A DNA stretch of 64,000 nucleotides from Malania oleifera (taxonomy: Eukaryota; Streptophyta; Magnoliopsida; Santalales; Ximeniaceae). Shown in pieces: positions 62,301-64,000 of this stretch. The stretch covers positions 1,715,001 to 1,779,000 of the forward strand of contig NC_080424.1 of the NCBI RefSeq assembly GCF_029873635.1, written 5' to 3'. Position numbers and translations under genes: made by a program. Under the pieces are notes generated by a model. It did not search any database. It was not told the origin of the DNA and worked only from the letters and a program-made list of their open reading frames with translations. Within the stretch, counting starts at the first letter, position 1. Every line of letters starts with the position of its first letter.

Positions 62301-62990
62301 AACTTGCTCATCTCATTTTCCATATTTCTCCCAATATTCTGGCCATAACTCTTGGAACCTTCACCACTTTAGATACACCCCCTGCACAGTCCCCTTATTG
62401 CATTTTTACTCATCATGAAGATGAATAATCTGACAAATATTAAGGCCACTATTATTTCCCACTTCGACTATTTTTGAGTGGAGAATCTCTCCCTTGACTC
62501 ATGACATCCAAACTCCTTTCCAGCAAATGGAGATTCCAAAGTGAGCTTTAATTTGGCAGCCCAAAAGGAAATTTTCTTTACTCCTGCCCCAGTACCTAAT
62601 ATTGACCCCAAGTTACTAAAGCCAGATTTCCCATTTCCCTATTGTTCACTTACTGCCCATCACATTTTATGCTCACTATTCGTGTTTACACACTGCACAT
62701 CAATCACTCTTTTTGGTTGGGCGCTCTCTCAAAGAAATTTTTCTTGGTAAAAGAAAATATGAAGTACAAATAATTCGCTCCTCAATTTGAAAATTAATCA
62801 TAGGCAAAAAGAAAGGAGGAAGATTGCCAGAAATAGTGGAGCTTTCTGGTGCATCAAGCTCTCTCATATGTCAGGCTCTCTCATTTCACCATTTGATAAC
62901 ATCTGAAAATTGTTATTTTATGAAAACCAATCCCTTTGATATTGGTCCTTCCTACTACAGGCAGCTCCATCAACTCCATCGATAACCCTT
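59315..62990 (-). mobile_element. L1-type LINE, degenerate, nested in the RTE element
   Basis: Minus strand from 62,091: a region with YDSDFASTGHKVSFDKVLGK precedes an endonuclease-end-like block RLVSDRFPVCVESRKVSWSP at about 60,870. Further down come an RT-like fragment (TFFTLVPKINRSTKVSEFGP, near 60,075) and the zinc-binding tail VPSKIKVFVWL with RKRLWRCDVGAVVWGICPED (59,840-59,570). The RT core with its YADD box is missing, so there is an internal deletion as well as many stops. A 19-base C run sits at 60961-60979. The 5' boundary is approximate. Confidence 0.75.
60961..60979. repeat. Poly-C run (19 bases)
   Basis: Homopolymer within the L1-type relic. Confidence 0.93.
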
Positions 62991-63549
62991 AGCGTTATCA
63001 TTTTTTTCAGCAACTTGTACTTTTTGAAAATGTGGTTTCTTCGTTGCACAATATTTTCATCCATATAACAAACCTGGCTAGATAGCCATTCTACAAAACT
63101 TTCCTTTTAATTTTAAGGGAATTTTATATTCACAAAACACGCCTGAAGCTCTTCTATTTTATCCATCCAGATTTAACTTAATGCATTACATCTTCTTCTG
63201 TCTCTTTCAGTCCGCAGAGCAAATCCAAAGAATCAATCTACAAGTGCTAATAATTTCTTGACCATCAAATTTAGTCCTCTCTCTAATATTCCTCATAAAA
63301 CAACTAAATTTACATTTAATATATTATGTCTCATTTCTAATTATTTAAAACCTCTAGATTTTAAAGCTACTATCAATAATTCTGATTTGAATTTTGCTCC
63401 ATCTCTAGCTTCGTCAACCAATACATCATACAATATCAAGTGCAAACAACATATACCATGAAACTTCATTTTGGATGTCCCTAATGAGCTTACCCGTCAC
63501 TAATGCAACAAGATTAGGACTCAAAGCAGACCTTTGATGTGCATGTATT

Positions 63550-64000
63550 ATGATTGGAAATTCACATTATTCTGGACATGGGCAGGTAAAGACGTTAGTT
63601 CAGGAAGCTAGGATTAGATTAACAACTTGGAATATAGGGACACTTACGGGTAAAAGCATGGAAATTGTGGATACAATAATCAGAAGAAGAATCAATATAA
63701 TTTGCCTTCAAGAAACTAAGTGGGTGGGAGAGAAAGCTAGAGAAATTGATAAATCAAGATTTAAATTTTGGTATACTGGAAAAGAAAAACATAAGAATGG
63801 AGTAGGCATTATTATGAACAAAAACTTACAAGATCGCGTTGTGGACGTAACTAGAGTAGGGGATAGAATTATAAAATCCAAGATGGTATTAGGACAAGAG
63901 ATAATAAATATCATTAGTGCTTACGCTCCTCTAGTCGACTTAAAAGAAAATATTAAGAGACAATTTGGGGAAGATATGGATAGTATTATACAAGGCATAC
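63550..64000 (+). CDS. RTE-type LINE endonuclease (APE-like), N-terminal 150 codons, runs off the window
   Basis: An ATG at 63550 opens a frame uninterrupted to the window end. RLTTWNIGTLTGK is the start of the apurinic-endonuclease-like domain. CLQETKW carries the conserved catalytic Glu, and KNGVGIIMNKNL and INIISAYAPLVDL follow. Such endonucleases nick target DNA so that the LINE RT can prime. No stop or frameshift occurs over 150 codons, unlike every other retroelement sequence here, so this copy is younger or better preserved. It abuts an antisense RTE half at 63,543. Start chosen as the first ATG of the open frame; the true translation start of the element is unknown. Confidence 0.85.
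   Translation, partial: MIGNSHYSGHGQVKTLVQEARIRLTTWNIGTLTGKSMEIVDTIIRRRINIICLQETKWVGEKAREIDKSRFKFWYTGKEKHKNGVGIIMNKNLQDRVVDVTRVGDRIIKSKMVLGQEIINIISAYAPLVDLKENIKRQFGEDMDSIIQGI

Larger units (their letters stand above)
58955..63543 (-). mobile_element. RTE-type LINE, 3' half, split by an L1-type LINE
   Basis: Minus strand 63543-about 62,990 reads HQRSALSPNLVALVTGKL, then MLFALDIV (catalytic FADD changed to FALD) and later PGLLYG, ATKKPHFQKVQVAE. The next part of the same family (VDEWYNSE, then EGRGRPTIT) continues at about 59,310-59,100. The 3' end has CCCACTAGGTGGGATT and a TTGTTGTTGTTA tail at about 58,960-59,010. The gap between the two halves is filled by an L1-type element. Same family as the RTE at 13,885-23,330. 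Inactive. Confidence 0.75.

Overview
This window is plant nuclear DNA, from a flowering plant and probably a eudicot. It carries intron-rich plant genes (a sucrose-phosphate synthase of the SPS4F-like class and the alpha subunit of general transcription factor TFIIE). Between and inside them lie decayed Ty1/copia, Ty3/gypsy, RTE-type and L1-type retroelements, long AT-rich introns and fragments of plastid DNA. Nothing bacterial or viral was seen.

Layout. 1-515: 3' end of a copia element with its LTR. 602-6439 (+): nine in-frame exons, the 3' part of an unidentified coiled-coil protein gene, with an antisense L1-type LINE relic in its largest intron. 7102-13310 (-): a complete 14-exon SPS gene (1,088 aa), convergent with the first gene and with a TATA box at about 13,423-13,431. 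13,885-23,330 (-): one RTE LINE of about 3 kb broken by three solo LTRs of about 2.0-2.2 kb. 23,790-30,577 (+): a short-LTR copia element holding a plastid tRNA fragment and a fourth solo LTR. About 30,990-35,300 (+): a gypsy gag-pol relic with an internal duplication and a fifth solo LTR. 35,902-38,790: a truncated sixth LTR containing a different LTR-like element of 2.26 kb. 42,006-57,908 (-): the last six exons of TFIIE alpha; its N-terminal exons lie beyond 64,000. TFIIE introns hold a second copia element with both LTRs, a plastid 23S rRNA fragment, a TIR element and several repeats. 58,960-64,000: an RTE element split by an L1-type LINE, followed by an oppositely oriented, uninterrupted RTE endonuclease reading frame running off the window.

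How it works together. The host genes do ordinary unrelated jobs: sucrose synthesis in the cytosol, and RNA polymerase II initiation in the nucleus. The rest is a layered retroelement deposit whose order can be read from target-site duplications: RTE, copia and gypsy bodies first, then a family of LTRs starting TGTAA and typically ending near GTTACA. The most unusual signal is the shared LTR architecture: an array of CpG-rich palindromes (TCGTCGACGA) just upstream of a TATA box, then a splice-donor-like GGTAAG about 190-220 bases downstream of TATA. An unrelated LTR-like element nearby also has a palindrome array upstream of its TATA box. All assignments come from reading the sequence and remembered family features; no database search was run.
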